A DNA stretch of 64,000 bases from Ixodes scapularis (taxonomy: Eukaryota; Arthropoda; Arachnida; Ixodida; Ixodidae). Below the pieces are notes generated by a model, which was not told the DNA's origin, searched no databases, and worked only from the letters and a program-made list of their open reading frames with translations. Every line of letters begins with the position of its first letter. Within the stretch, counting starts at the first letter, position 1. The position numbers and the translations under genes were made by a program. The stretch spans positions 191,593,027 through 191,657,026 of the forward strand of contig NW_024609857.1 in NCBI RefSeq assembly GCF_016920785.2, written 5' to 3'. Below, piece after piece: positions 10,072 through 22,806 of this stretch.

Positions 10072-13000
10072 CTCTAACAATAAGTTAAGCTCAGCCCATG
10101 CTCTATGCTTTGCCAGTTCCCAATGCATGACTATGGTGAACACTGTCGGTATATAATTAGCGTCAGATCACGTGGCCGCTTCCTCTAATCCCGAGTTATG
10201 GAGTGGAAAGCTGTTTCTTTCCTTCATTTTTTATGCGTCTGCTATTGCGCGGAGAGGAAAACTAACGAATATTTTTTGCAAGTTACCAAAGCCAGGAATT
10301 AGTGCTTAGCGGTATTTACTGAAAACACAAAAAGTGTTGCACTACCCATTTCACATGTACACATCATTGAGGTACCCAAACGTTTTCGCTCTCGCTGTAC
10401 TGCCCCAGAAAGTTGTCGCCGAGAATAGAAGCATGCAAAGAACTAAATGCGACTTATTAATTCGACGTTACATGGAACTACAAGTGTGTACGGGGGGGTG
10501 GGGGGGGGGGGGGGGATACCTGAAAACAAAGATCTATGGTGGACAGCCGAACGTTGGCAGACGTTGGCGATCTCACAGGAGTGTCATTTTCCGGCTGTTC
10601 CCAAAGCTTCGTCCCCACCCCACCCCCCCCCCCCCCCCCCAGCTCGTACGAAATGAAAGCAATGCAGGATCATTTATAACCAGTGACATAAGAATAGTTG
10701 TACAATTAACCTTCCCAAACGGAGCAGAGAGTCCTCAGGAAATAATAGGTATTCTGTGAACAAGCAACGAAAAAAAAAAAGGGGGGGGGGGATACTTTTA
10801 AAAACTTACCGTGTTGTTAAGGTTCCTCTACCCTATATCATCGGCACAGACCAGAAAGCGTGGCCCCGGAATCTACTTTTCTTTTTTGCAAAAACACATG
10901 CCTGAAAGCGCATTTTCATAATGATAGACAGCTGCGCCGTTTCTCACGAAGTTGCGCCAAGCATGAATAATTTGCGTCTCTAAAATACATGGCTTGCACT
11001 GAGCGCGAACCTTCTGCAGCGTACATGTTGCACCACCGGGCTCGAGTTTCTCAGCAAGAACAAATCGCAATGAACCATGTAATGCGATGCCGTCATGAGC
11101 AAACCATGTTAAACAGTTCAGTTTTTCGGTGAAATGCCATGTTCGCAAAACTAGCAAAAGTAGATGTCGGATTTGTAAAGTTATACAGAATATATAGCAG
11201 TCTCGTGCTGATATACGGCAGCCTAATTAAACGCTAGAGCGCATGACTTATAATTTGTAAAGCAGAGCTGTAAAGTGAGAGCCGAAAACAAGCGCAGGTA
11301 AAACAAGACATAACATTAGCCTCTTTAGGCGGTATTTCGCGAAGTTTTGAGTAGATGCGAGCTGATGGCGAAATGTGGTTGATGTTAAGATTAAAACAAT
11401 CTTCGTCCCTCCTTTGCGCTATTTATGTGTAACTAAAAATAACATTGCACTTCTGTTTGTTTTTGTTTTTTTGTAGTAAGGATCGATTTTAGTATTTTTT
11501 TAAAGAACATTAGTTATTATCTTTCTCTTTCTGCACATTTCGTGTATTTGCTTTTAGATCTATCATGAGAGCACAAAGTCCTTTTTGGCATATTCCGGAA
11601 CCCGATGTTTTACACTGACAAACAGCGAACACAAAGCACTTTTCCGCAAATCGGCTGAACAGCTGACGTATTTTTAAGTCTTAAGCGGTTATATGAACTT
11701 TGCACAGTCAAATTTATTGATGATAATAAAATATATTTAACCACTGAGTGAAGAGTTGGCAACATAAATAAAGGTGTGATCCAGTTAAAAAATACATAAT
11801 AAGTAGATGCTCCCCAAATTATCTTGAGGGTGCCCTGCAAATTTTTCCAGGCGTTTTTATTATCGATAGGCACGTGTGTAAGTGATTTCGGAATACCATA
11901 AACAAACTTCTGCAAGCTGATTTAAATAAATATGCGTTCCTGACACATTCATGAATTCCCAAATCCATAGAAGTCTATTATTGCCTCTTTTGTGTTATAA
12001 ATAGCAATTTCATGTCTGTGGGCTGGGCAAAGACATATTAGATAGGGACGCGTGGTGGAGCTACTACGATTACGCACGCGGACTGTCAGAAAGTGAGCAA
12101 TTAAGTAGCTGCCATGTAGAAATACTATGTTGTTCTATTTAACAAAAAATCATCAATTAGCAAGCGTGATGCTTGTTTGCAAATTGAATTGACGGGCGTT
12201 TTGTCAAGAACAAACCGCAACAGCCAGGTTATGCCGTTTATCTTGTATAAAAAAATATTTACTTTGGTACGCGCTAGTTTAGGCCAGACTCGATTCGAGT
12301 AGAAATGTGTGTATAGATTAGAGTGAACAATTGTGACCACTCCTTTTGTACATGATTCTTCGTCTGCATCACGGTGTTGAGTGTAAACTATGCTGGTTAG
12401 GAAAACATGCGTTGTGATTGCCGCTCAGTGTTTCTATAAATGGTAGACTGAAAGAGCTTGTCCTGAGACTTCCGTGGCATTTTGAAAATATTATTGTTTC
12501 TAGCTGAGTTCCGTCGTCATCACCTAGATTGTGAAGCGTAATTCGTAAACGATATTTCACGATATACATGGCGACGAGGTGCCCATTTTATGATTTTATT
12601 CACTGCAATGAATTCCAAGTTGAAGAGCACAACTACGATCCAGCTTTTAATACAGCGACGCAAAGTTGTACCGATCGTGGGTACTTTAGGCGACCCACCA
12701 CACTTCGTGAGGTAAAATATATGTAACTGCGATGAACAAATGGACGTTGAATCGTATAAATACAACGTTTTGTGTGTCAGTCTAGATTTTCTTTTACTGT
12801 GGTGTCAAAATTAAATAACGCAGTTTCTTATTTGTGGTACCTGAAAATAAAAGTAAATAAACAATAAAAAACACAAAAAAAAACTAGTTCCTTGTTTTGC
12901 GGCGGAAATAGTGCGTATTGCAAAACAACGCGGGGAATAGTATATTCTCAATTTAGCAGTTAAAACAGGTTCGAACCGGTTTGAACAGGTTTGAGACGTT

Positions 13001-14951
13001 ATTTTTGCTCCCCATAACCGATCCGGAACTGAACCGAAAGCCGTGAACCGAAACCCAAACGGAACCAAAAAAAAATTTCGTTTCGACTCTCTGCAACGAA
13101 ATAACGTACACGTAAGAAAAACCGCGAACTTGTGGCGAATAGAAAATTAGCTTAATTTACGCGCACAAGCTAAAGTCGCTGATAGCTTAATAAATCCCTG
13201 GGCGTGGCCTATTATATTCGCGCTCTTTGGTTCCTGATTGGTTCGTGGGTGTTTTTATCGTCCAGTGCTGCAATCCCATTAGGTGCGTAGGGATAATAAG
13301 ATGATTGGGACTCAACACGCCCTGCGTTTCCTAAAGAGTCAGTGGAAGTATACGAACTCGAACGGTGCTCACTTTATGGTGAGATAGGTTTTCGTCAATG
13401 TTTGATGGCGTAAAAATCGCAGTAAAAAAAATGTGCCTCTGGTGCGCGTGCGTCTTTAAAGTCAAGTCTAACATGTCCCGTATTCCTGCATAACGTGTTT
13501 AATTTTCTACATTCCATGCGCATCAGTCATTTCATAACTTATATCTTTTTTTTTTCTTGGAGTTCAATCAGCTCCTTGCTCTTCTGGTGGTGAAGTCTTG
13601 TATTTGAAAATTCGTTGTTTATAGATCAATCTATCCAAAACCACTGTTTTTCTCCCCCTCTTACTCTATTTTAATTAAACACCTGAAATAATCTGATAAT
13701 GCAACGAATGACCAGCCTTTTTTGTATGTTATCTCGACTTTGAATATTTATATATTTGGCTTTGACAACAGCTTCACACACTTCTTTTCCGTTAAACATT
13801 GAGTACCGAATTTCAAGGTGCATGGTATTTCTTTGTGTATTACAAGTATATTTCGTTATTTTATATTTGCTTAAATACATCATTGCTATCGTAACTTTTT
13901 TTTTCGCCTATCGTTTCTCATGCTACTCATTTATTGTTTAAGTTTTAACATCAGTCATTTCCCGTTAACGATCGTTGTTGATCTCATCGATGCAGCTGGT
14001 TCTTTGTTCCAATCCGAATACATAACTTGCTTTCATAAAAACAACCTCTTTCAACCAGATTTTGTTTCATTCTTTGCTACAATAAACGCAGTTACTGTAA
14101 TAAAAAAACAAAACCATTACCGGTACATAATCTTTTCTGTTTACGTATCTCTTTGTTAACTTCCCCAGTCACACCCGAGCTGATGGGAATAGTTGATACT
14201 CGGTTGCCGCAAGATCGATGCACTATGCCAAACTGGGAAAGTGCATTCGCTTGCGTAAATTGCTTCTTTTACCTCTCTCTCTCTCTCTCTCTTGCTTTCT
14301 GCACTGATATCCGGGAGTGCTCGGGCTATCGGCGTTATCAAGGCAGCCGGTCTCGTGCCTGCTGCTTCTCGGTACCTTGAGACGCAATCTAGTTTCTTTT
14401 TTTCTTATTTTTTTCTTTCGAAACAGTTTGGAGTTGCGACCCAGACTGATCGTCTCAAACCAGAGGTCAACATTAGGCGTCGTTTCAAGTACGCCACCCG
14501 GGGCCAGATTGAGTCAGGCGCCGTGAAGCGCGCCAACTCCCTAGATTCCGCGAGATGACCGGCGGCCGATGCCGCCCACGCTGGGTGCCAGAAGAAAAGA
14601 GTTATTGCGCCAAGACTCATGCCACTTGAGAGATTGCCGTCCGCTTAAACTTGATCGTACGCATCCCCACCCTTCCCAAATAACGCATTAATTTCCAATA
14701 AAAATATTACAAAACACGGAATTATAAATCAGGACGTCTCTTTGCTGACAACTTAAAAAGCTCAGGGTGAGCGGATCCCCGAACATTTTATTATTGCTTC
14801 GCAGCCGATAAGGTTGCTGCACCAGCCGGCAGGAGATAAAAAAAAAAAAAAAATCCATTCAAGAAGGAAAAAATCGTAAACATAATAAACAGCAACTTGT
14901 GATTCCGAGGCTGTTGGCGACTAGGGGTCACTGGCTGTGGTCACCTTAGAC
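10072..14951. other. Long AT-rich interval without a supported gene
   Basis: Only short frames without motifs are seen. Landmarks are a poly-G stretch at 10494-10515, a poly-C stretch at 10620-10640, an A/G run near 10770-10790, the GAACCG-rich patch at 12960-13075, a (CT)n stretch at 14273-14292, and poly-T and poly-A runs. Parts may be old repeats too decayed to name. Confidence 0.5.
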
Positions 14952-14980
14952 CAGGGGTCTCAAACTCATTTAAAGGCCGA
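14952..14980 (+). repeat. hAT-like terminal motif, solo
   Basis: CAGGGGTCTCAAACTC followed by ATTTAAAGGCC resembles the 5' end of hAT (Charlie-like) elements. A short inverted pair (AAAGGCCGACGTACACTT near 14974 and its inverse near 15127) suggests a small palindromic piece. No matching hAT right end or 8-bp duplication was found. Confidence 0.35.
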
Positions 14981-15829
14981 CGTACACTTCGCGCTTTCCA
15001 CTTTTGCCCGCCTCCCCCTTTCCTATATCCTCTCCACTTTTAACCTTGCCCCAACTGGGCTCTCCCTCGCAGCTTAGGAGAGGGGGAGTGCTGAGAGGAT
15101 TATCTTCCCTGCAGAAAGCCGAGGTTGTACGTCGGCCTTTAAGTGTAAGGGCCAGACAGCACTCCCCCCCCCCCCCCCCCAAAGTTGGGGGCCAACGGGA
15201 GGGGAGAGGGGGGGCAATATTTTGACATTTTGGGACAATTCAAGCAGCAAAGGTGTTTCAACTGGCAATTGCAGCCGAATGTCCCAGCGACACACCATAG
15301 ATTTCCTTGAGAAGGTACCTCATGCTTTCTGCTTATTTTAAGCTCGCCGTATTGCCAGTGACGTCTATGATTTACATAGACAACAACTTTGGGCCCACGC
15401 CCGATGTGATAAAAATGATTATAACACCAGCATGTCGGCAGTTTTCGATAGAACGAGAGCAATCACGCTGTCGTTGCCCTTTCGCGCAATTTCCCTACTC
15501 TCGCCACCAGTCATGGAAACCGATATCTTGTCATACAGCAAGCCCTCTTAGCTTTTCTGGCAATTTTTCTAGCAGAATTACATATAAAAAAATGCTTCTA
15601 TTTCAAACTTGCTTCCTTATGGCCAGAAGCCTGAGCTCATATAGTTTTATCTCTGGCAGTTTCTCCTGCTCAGCGAGAGTTCATGCAGCCGAGGTGCCTC
15701 TTTGAGCAAAGCTCGAGCTTGGAGCCTAGTAGTGGTAGTGTCTTTCCTGTTTGACTTACACGAAAAAGAACAGTAAAGCAAATATTTATTCAAAACAATA
15801 CTCAGTAAAAAAAAAATATAATAATAAAG

Positions 15830-15865
<36 letters not shown>

Positions 15866-16100
15866 CGCAAAATGTGGAGCGGAAATGAATCCTCGACGAT
15901 TTGAAGCTATTATTTATGCCGTATGTAGTGCTCGAGGCATGGGATGCTTGTAGGCCGCGTCCTTGCGAGCCGCGGGCCGCATGGGGCCCGCGCCTCGCTG
16001 GGACGTGGCCTGCAAGCAACATTGCGGCTTTGCAATAGTATCGTGTTAAGATAGTTAATACTTTTCTGTTTTATTTGCTTTGTGATTTGTTTTAATTCTA
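14981..16100. other. Unassigned DNA with poly-C and (TA)n tracts
   Basis: A poly-C tract lies at 15165-15180 and a (TA)n microsatellite at about 15830-15866. Open frames here have no recognised domain. Confidence 0.5.
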
Positions 16101-16135
16101 GAGCGCAGCTCCTAGGCGCCCATTTCCGGCTTTCA
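16101..16135 (+). repeat. End fragment of GAGCGCAGC family
   Basis: TAGAGCGCAGCTCCTAGGCG followed by CCATTTCCGG matches the left end of the element at 1197 and the copy at 28624. The match stops in a poly-T run, so it is a short terminal relic. Confidence 0.5.
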
Positions 16136-18608
16136 TTTTTTTTTTTTACTTCTCAGCTTTTTGTCGCGTTAAAACCACCCGTATGCAAATATACTTTATT
16201 TCATAAATTACCCGAGCTCGAGGAGAGTGCTCGATTGTAGTCGCACACACTGCGCGTTCTGCCTTTTGCAGTAACTGTTTTAAAGTAAAAACCCTTAGCG
16301 AAAAGTCGTTCAAAATCAGTATACTGAAAGTATACTATTAGTGAACTTAGGGTGTGTACTGAAATCGTACTAGTTTCACACTTTTATGAAACAAAATAGT
16401 ATACCTTTAGTACACCCCAAGTACATATGTAGTATACCATAAGTGCACCTCCAGTGTACTTTTAGTATACTGGAGGTGCACTTATGCCGGACGGAAGCTG
16501 ATTGCAATAGCAATGGTCTTACGCAGTTTTCAAAAGTCTCTTCTTTTTGAACCTTTTTTTTTTTTTTGAAGACAAAACTAAGCAAATCAATATAATAATA
16601 ATAATAATGTCAATTTTATTATATTCGTAAAAAATTCACAAAACGATTAGTCTATATTAGGTTTTATCTAAACTTTCGGTTTTCTTTTTCAGTGTAAAAC
16701 CGAAACTATCTCAAGCAATTTTTCCCTTGTCGCCAAGGCTATTTTGATTCATCAGCGCATGCTTGCACCGCTGGGATTTCGGCTTTTGTGGAAGGATCGG
16801 CTCTCGCTGCACATAAATAATGACGACAACCTCGCGTTTTTAAACAATGAGCGTGCCCGTCTTTTTTGACGAGGGAAAGACACGTTAAATTTACGTCGAT
16901 TTTTTACAGTGTGGAACTCTCGATCGACGGTGTTCGTTGTTGCAATTGTCAATCTCTTTTCACGTGAATTGAGATGTCTTAGAGTTTTGCAAGATAAGTC
17001 TACACCATGAAACACTTTCGGTGAAAGCTTGAGGTTGTTACATAAAGGCGCCAATTTCTCCAGCCAATTTCAGAGCGAGCTTCCATTCATAACACCACTT
17101 CGCTTACGCGGTTCAGAAGTTGATTTGCGCTGCATGCGACCATGCAAGGTGGAGCATCTTATGTCCCCATTATTAGCCGTGGTTTCTTTTGCCTCCTGTC
17201 CTTTTGATTGCTGTGGATGCAGATGTCTGAAGCAGCGTATAGTGCGCTGAGACCTGCATTACAAAAACACCGGATTATCCTGCAAACGTAATTTGTCTAC
17301 TAGCCTATGAGGCAGCACGCAAGTGGCGGTGCACTTTGAAAACAAAGTCATTTGCATGCTTTTTCATCGGCAGCATTAAACACTTGGTGTGATTGCTTTC
17401 AATCGCCTAGCTTCCGAATAGTGCTAACAGGTTTTTTACAGTAAACTTTTATTCTTCAATAAAGGTAACAAATACAGCTCAGGGAAAATAAAAGCTTTCT
17501 TTGCAATAAAACTAGACTGTTCAACTGATAAATATAGTAGAAATGACTAGCTAAAATAATTATTGAGAAGTTAGATAACGCTACTTTCCGTGGCGTACAA
17601 TGTAGCTTATTTTTTATTTGTGCTTTTTTTAGGCGTAAGTCCATGTTGCATTTGCGACGTAAGTATGCTCTGACAGTGCCGGTCGTTTCCCCGGGGAACT
17701 TTTGGACCACGTGGTCTGCAGTGAAATGAGAAATGAAGCATCCCTTTGTCACATTATGTCAGCTATTTTTTAATCAACTGGTTTCAGGAAAATTGGGGGC
17801 TCATGTCATGTTGATGCACTCTTCGTATGTGTCGTGCGACTCGGCGGACATTATATGGGTGAATAACCGTGGCAACTTTTTTTTAAGTAATTAAAATCCG
17901 TAAATTTACTTTTTTTTTATTATTGCTCTTTTAGAGGCAATCGTTATTAGAGCCTAATACAATCAAAACTATTCACGAAACAGCAAGGGGCTTTAAGATA
18001 TTTATTTATCAAATTTCGCACTTTTTCCCTCGATTCAAGAACCACGCGCGGCAGGGGCGGGCAAAGTGGAGAGTGACTTAGCGGTTTCGACATGGCATAT
18101 CGGTGATGGCATGTTTGTTTCTGTTAGCGAGAACTTCTCATACTGGAGTTCTATGCGTTATTTAATTTTCTAGTGAAGTTACAACCCTCATAAAGTGCTG
18201 TCGCATTCAGCATGAACGAAGTTGCACTCTTTTGACAGCGTGCCTTTGGTGTATGCTCCAGCATCATACTTCCAACGGGTCGATTGAAGAGAATACGTAA
18301 GAATAGCATTTGGCGCTCTGTCCAGTGCGCTGTTTTTAATCAGGCGACGAAAGGCAGCGTTTTAGCTATGAATAACCCAAAACTCGTCACCTTTTCGCAA
18401 ATTGCTTCAGTTGGGCTAGAGTTTATTCATAGCCCCTTTAAAATTGAAAATTCAACATGATCAATTACACTGTCAATTAAAAAAGCTAATTAGACAACGT
18501 ACTGTGTCGTTTATTTACTCATCTAATGTCCACCGAGCCCCACAAATATTCTGTGAAAACGGCATCGGCCTATCTATCGCGTTTGTAGTGTGTTGATGTT
18601 AAAAATCG

Positions 18609-18611
<3 letters not shown>

Positions 18612-18686
<75 letters not shown>
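18612..18686. repeat. (TA)n microsatellite
   Basis: About 75 bp of uninterrupted TA dinucleotides. The long minus-strand frame over it (IYIYIY) is a low-complexity artefact. Confidence 0.9.
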
Positions 18687-18690
<4 letters not shown>

Positions 18691-18969
18691 CCGGTTATTA
18701 TAATTTGAGTACACCGACTGCAAGCACTGAAAGTAGACCTTTAGTATACTTAAGTGCACTTTCGGTATACTGATTTTGAACTACTTTTTACCGCGGGCAC
18801 TACGATTCTACTACATGTACTAGTTTTGTACGGACGAGTATACTTTCAGTCCACCGCCATTTTTACTGGAAGTATACTTTAAGTACACTTAGAGTATACC
18901 ATCAGTACAAAGACCGTACTGAAAGTATACTTTTAGTATACTTCAGTACACTTCGAGTGTACTGATTTT

Positions 18970-19169
18970 GTGGGAAAATAAGCGCCAAAAAAACACGGAC
19001 AAAGAGTAGATTGACAACGACACAGGGCGCACTCTCAACTGAATTTATTAGGAAAAAACACAAACTTATATAAGTTTGTGTTTTTTCCTAATAAATTCAG
19101 TTGAGAGTGCGCCCTGTGTCGTTGTCAATCTACTCTTTGTCCGTGTTTTTTTGGCGCTTATTTTCCCAC
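18970..19169. repeat. 200-bp perfect palindrome, no spacer
   Basis: Bases 18970-19069 and 19070-19169 are exact reverse complements, including the homopolymer lengths. The turn is at AAACTTAT/ATAAGTTT. The outer ends are GTGGGAAAATAAGCGCC and GGCGCTTATTTTCCCAC. It sits inside the AGTATACT-rich right part of the 16292-19231 interval. It could be a foldback MITE, a recent inverted duplication, or an assembly/library fold-over artefact. Confidence 0.85.
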
Positions 19170-19231
19170 GATGTACCAACTGGCCCATCTAAGCATTTTA
19201 TTACTGATTTTGAACGACTTTTCGCTAAGGG

Positions 19232-20146
19232 AATCCAATGCGAATGGCACTTCGCACGCGCGTTCATCAACGTCTTAATTTGGTTGTTTGCTTCAAATAT
19301 TTAATACGGATATGGCCAGCGCGCACAGTGCTTGTACTTAGGTTCCGAGCATTTTTTTTTTTTTTTTGATGCGTGGAAGTTGGAATACGAGCTATTTGTC
19401 CGAGGACACACCTAGGCTGGACGAGCTCTTTCTTAGCAGGAACAACTGTCAAAGATAAAACTATGAGCTCACGATTCTCGCATTCAGTAAATATCGCCAT
19501 TAAGATACGAGTATTTTGTTGGAAAGCTGCTGCAAATATTCTCTCAGGAAAGCAGGAACTGCGATGTGAAGATTTTTTCTTTTCAAAGCTCGATTAATTC
19601 TCGTGTGAATTAAACAACGGGAATGACAGTTTGCTTTTTCTCTTGTTCTAATGAAATGCCTGCAAAATGGTGGGGTCGTGCCAGCTTAATTATATGTCCT
19701 ATAAACAAACCAAAATCTAAAAATGGGAAGAGCTGCAAGTTTACAAAAAGCAGAGGGCACGAAATCAAATTCAGAAACAGAACTTAAAGTAACGTATTTT
19801 GAAGTAATAGTCTAAGTATCGACGTTAATTTCGGTTTCCCTTATAACTCGAGGGGTGCCTCACAGCGTAGTGATTAAGCTGAACAATTGTTTGCAGAAAA
19901 TTAATTTTCGGACATTTTCTAAAACCCTACCATCAGTGCTAACAATTTATCCAAAACGGTATTGGAATGCTATCAATCTCAATATTAAGCCCGTGATATT
20001 CGTGCTTAATGATTTAAGAGATCCTTTGTCTTATAGTGATTGTGCATCGCTCTCAAGCTGGCATTTATCGATTCATTCTCGGACGCTTATTCATCCCCCT
20101 TACCCCCATTGCAACAAAGTGTATTTATACCCATGTACCCTACTTT
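19232..20146. other. Unassigned DNA
   Basis: No recognised domain, repeat end or RNA. A poly-T run lies near 19352. Confidence 0.45.
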
Positions 20147-21423
20147 AACGCGATAGCGTTTAGGAGCTCCGGTCGCAAACAATTCGGCTTCGGCGTCGGT
20201 GTCGGCGTCGGCATCAGCGTCGGTGGGATCAAAAAATCCTGTAATGCAACGCGGGCAGGCAGATGTGATATCACACGGGCTGTGACGGCATGACCCTGCC
20301 CTATCGACGTACTAAATTTGGATCTGTTGAGGTTCGGGCAAGCCAACGGCCATGGAGAGAGTAACTAAATATCAGTGCGTCATATTTTAACTGGACGACG
20401 GGGAAACCTCCTTCATCTAGGGGGGCGACCCGTGGTGCCGAAAGCGCGCGATATGTGACGACATCATGAAGTTTTTGGTCCTGGCGTTACTACTGGTCAG
20501 AGCCGCTAAAACCTTTCTTTTAGTCGAAATACAAAATGTAAGTGGCGCGAATTTGTTACAAACTTTAATGAAAGCAGTTTTTGTTCAGTATTTTAGATCT
20601 GAAAAGAAACAAATGCAGTTTAGAAAGTACGAAAATATAAAATGACCCTTTGATATACCCCCCACCAAGCGATGGAAAAGGTGGCGCATACTAGCAAGGT
20701 GTAGTGGGATCAGGCGCCGACGAGCGGCGAATGTAGAATAAGGTCCCAGGTGTACGCGGCGGCGCTGCAGTCGTATGGGCTCTAGGAACCGACCGGTTCC
20801 GAGCGTTCCGAAGGCCTTCGGCGAGCAGATGTGGCTTGCGGTTTGGCCGTTTGGCAGTTTGGCAGCGCGAAGTGGCTGCCAAACCGCCAAACGGCGGTTT
20901 GGCGGCCGTGACACAGAGTGCGGCACTCTGTGTCCGCACTCTGTGCGGACACAGAGTTCTGGACTGATCTTTATCCCGTGTTTGCTGTCGTTTGTGGCCA
21001 ATGACGTGTCATGCCGAATTTGTGTTTGGTCGCGCAGCAAATGCAATGACAGCCGCCCTGGCCACCCGCTTCATCCAGCCTATCCAGCACATGATTTAGT
21101 GGCGCCCTCTCGAGCCGTCGACACAGAGTGCGGCAGCTGCGAGCCCTTCCTGAGCTCACTACCCTTCCACTTGTTCGCGACCACTCAAGACAGGACCAAG
21201 GACGTCATGAAGGAGGTTATTTTTGCTTGTTTTAGTAATTTTAATTTGCCTATATCTTTTAAGATGAAGCGAAATTCGAGAAAATAGAAGTTTGACTAAG
21301 TTACTACGTTCAGTGCACTCAGGTTCGGTGCAAATTAAAAACCAGTCAAAAAGTCGTTGCAGGGCTCGTTCAATGAAATGGCTTTGCGAACGGGGCCCGA
21401 TAACGCTATCGCGTTATCGGGCT
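20147..21423. repeat. Possible element bounded by AACGCGATAGCGTT words, rich in palindromes
   Basis: AACGCGATAGCGTTTAGGAG at the left and the hairpin GCCCGATAACGC-TATC-GCGTTATCGGGC at the right (about 21395-21422) share the AACGCGATAGCGTT palindrome. A CGGCGTCGGTGTCGG simple repeat follows the left end, as in the GAGCGCAGC family. The middle (20830-20960) has stacked palindromes built from GTTTGGC/GCCAAAC and CACAGAGTGCGG/CCGCACTCTGTG. Open frames over it have no known domain. The boundaries are tentative. Confidence 0.35.
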
Positions 21424-22089
21424 CAAAGTTGTTAGCGTGATTAATCATTTAAAATTAACTTGTTCAGCGGGAGTCGAGGCTATTAATTCCAAGTTCTTGA
21501 AAATGCTGTTGAATATTCTTCGATAATACTGGCTAAAATATTTAATACTTTCTTGACCTTCGATGTTTACCCGACGACTGGAAGGTGGGAAACGTGATAC
21601 CGATACACAAAGGTGACGATCAGCGCTGTTCTCTCAATTAACGTCTCATATCACTAACCAATATATCATGCGAGGTTCTGGAGCATATCATGTCTTCACA
21701 CCTCGTCAATTTTTTTAGAATCCAATAACTTTTTTTCACCGGCGGAAAAAGGTTTTTGGAAAACGTCTTCCTGTGAAACTCAGCTACTTACTTTCATTCA
21801 CGATCTTCACGTCATTCTTAATCGTGGTTCCCAAGCTGATTACATATTTCTCGATTTTGGCATAACATTCGATAAAGTAAGTTCACTAAATGTTGAATCC
21901 AACATAATTTCTTGAATTCGTGTTTTTTTTTTTTTAACTGACCGGTCTCAATTTGTATTCGTAAATAACACTTCCTCACCTTTAGCCTCCGTAACGTGCG
22001 GGGTCCCTCAATGTTTTGTACTGGGTGCTCTCCTATTTCTTATATGTATATATATATATATGAAAAAAATATAGTATGATCCTCCTATG

Positions 22090-22335
22090 CATGGGAAGCT
22101 CCTATAGTTTGTTTCAGCTTAAATCCAGACGCAGCCAACGAGGAGGTGATAGGACCAATCAAGCAGCGTCAAAAGCGAACGCCACTAAGCCTTTTTGTTC
22201 ATGATTGGTTCAGCGATAATGGAACACGCACATAAACATTATCAACACCATGATGGTGCACATTTAATGCTTTCCGATTCGTCGCATCAGCTCGTAGCGT
22301 CGGCTGCGTTTAGACCTAAGGTGAAATGAAGTATA
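22090..22335. repeat. Palindromic repeat with CGTAGCGTCGGCTGCG end
   Basis: The right part CTCGTAGCGTCGGCTGCGTT is matched, inverted, by the left part AAATCCAGACGCAGCCAACG. Both contain a TGATTGGT block. The region at 58265-58475 carries the same CGTAGCGTCGGCTGCGTCTA and TTGATTGGTCACATCACC words, so this is a dispersed foldback family. Ends are only approximate. Confidence 0.5.
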
Positions 22336-22503
22336 ATCCTGCTCTTCTACATATCGCCGCCTCTCGATAAGCAACGCAAGATAGGCATGCCATCGTGGAA
22401 ACCTTCAACTTTTCAGGATTCATTCAAACCTCGAACTACGCCTTCTTGGAACCACCTTTCTGCGTCGGTGGTAACTTTATTTGATGGCGTCGCTAAGTCT
22501 TCC

Positions 22504-22806
22504 TTAAAGGGGCACTAAAGAGGATCCTGGGATTGCTTGTTCTTTGTCATAACTGATTGTACGGGCCCTAATCATCCTAAAAATACAAAAAATTACAATA
22601 GCGCGACGCCGGTTTTCTCTTTAAAATTGTGATGGAAGGTCAGGACACACCTCTTTCTGAGCCGATTTTTCCGTTCAGCGGAAAAATCGGCTCAAAAATG
22701 AGTGCGTCAGTTATGAATCAGTTATGGCCAAGAACGAAGGGGTGTGTCAGTGAATCAGTTATGACCAAGAACAGACGATCGCAGAATTCCCTTTAGTGTC
22801 CTTTAA
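22504..22806. mobile_element. TTAAAGGGGCACTAAAG MITE nested in LINE 3' end
   Basis: The left end TTAAAGGGGCACTAAAG and the right end CTTTAGTGTCCTTTAA are inverted. The LINE 3' end continues on the far side, showing that the MITE inserted into the LINE. TTAA at both edges could be a TTAA duplication (piggyBac-like), or only TA is duplicated. Inside is a small palindrome (GATTTTTCCGTTCAGCGGAA and beyond). Confidence 0.6.

Larger units (their letters stand above)
16292..19231. mobile_element. 2.9 kb interval bounded by 30-bp inverted repeats
   Basis: The sequence CCCTTAGCGAAAAGTCGTTC continuing into AAAATCAGTA at 16292-16321 recurs, exactly inverted, at 19202-19231. A partial extra copy lies near 18765-18795. 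Inside both ends are arrays of AGTATACT, AGTACACT and GTGCACT words (16320-16490 and 18725-18965). A (TA)n tract lies at 18612-18686 and a spacerless palindrome at 18970-19169. The 2 kb core has no transposase frame. I read it as a non-autonomous transposon with subterminal repeats plus later insertions. No clear target duplication is visible. Confidence 0.55.

Noticed and set aside
18574..18759. Minus-strand frame of IYIYIY repeats
   Set aside because: Microsatellite (TA)n translation.
20585..21287. 150-170-codon frames on both strands
   Set aside because: They overlap palindromic GTTTGGC and CACAGAGTGCGG repeats and show no domain or splice context.
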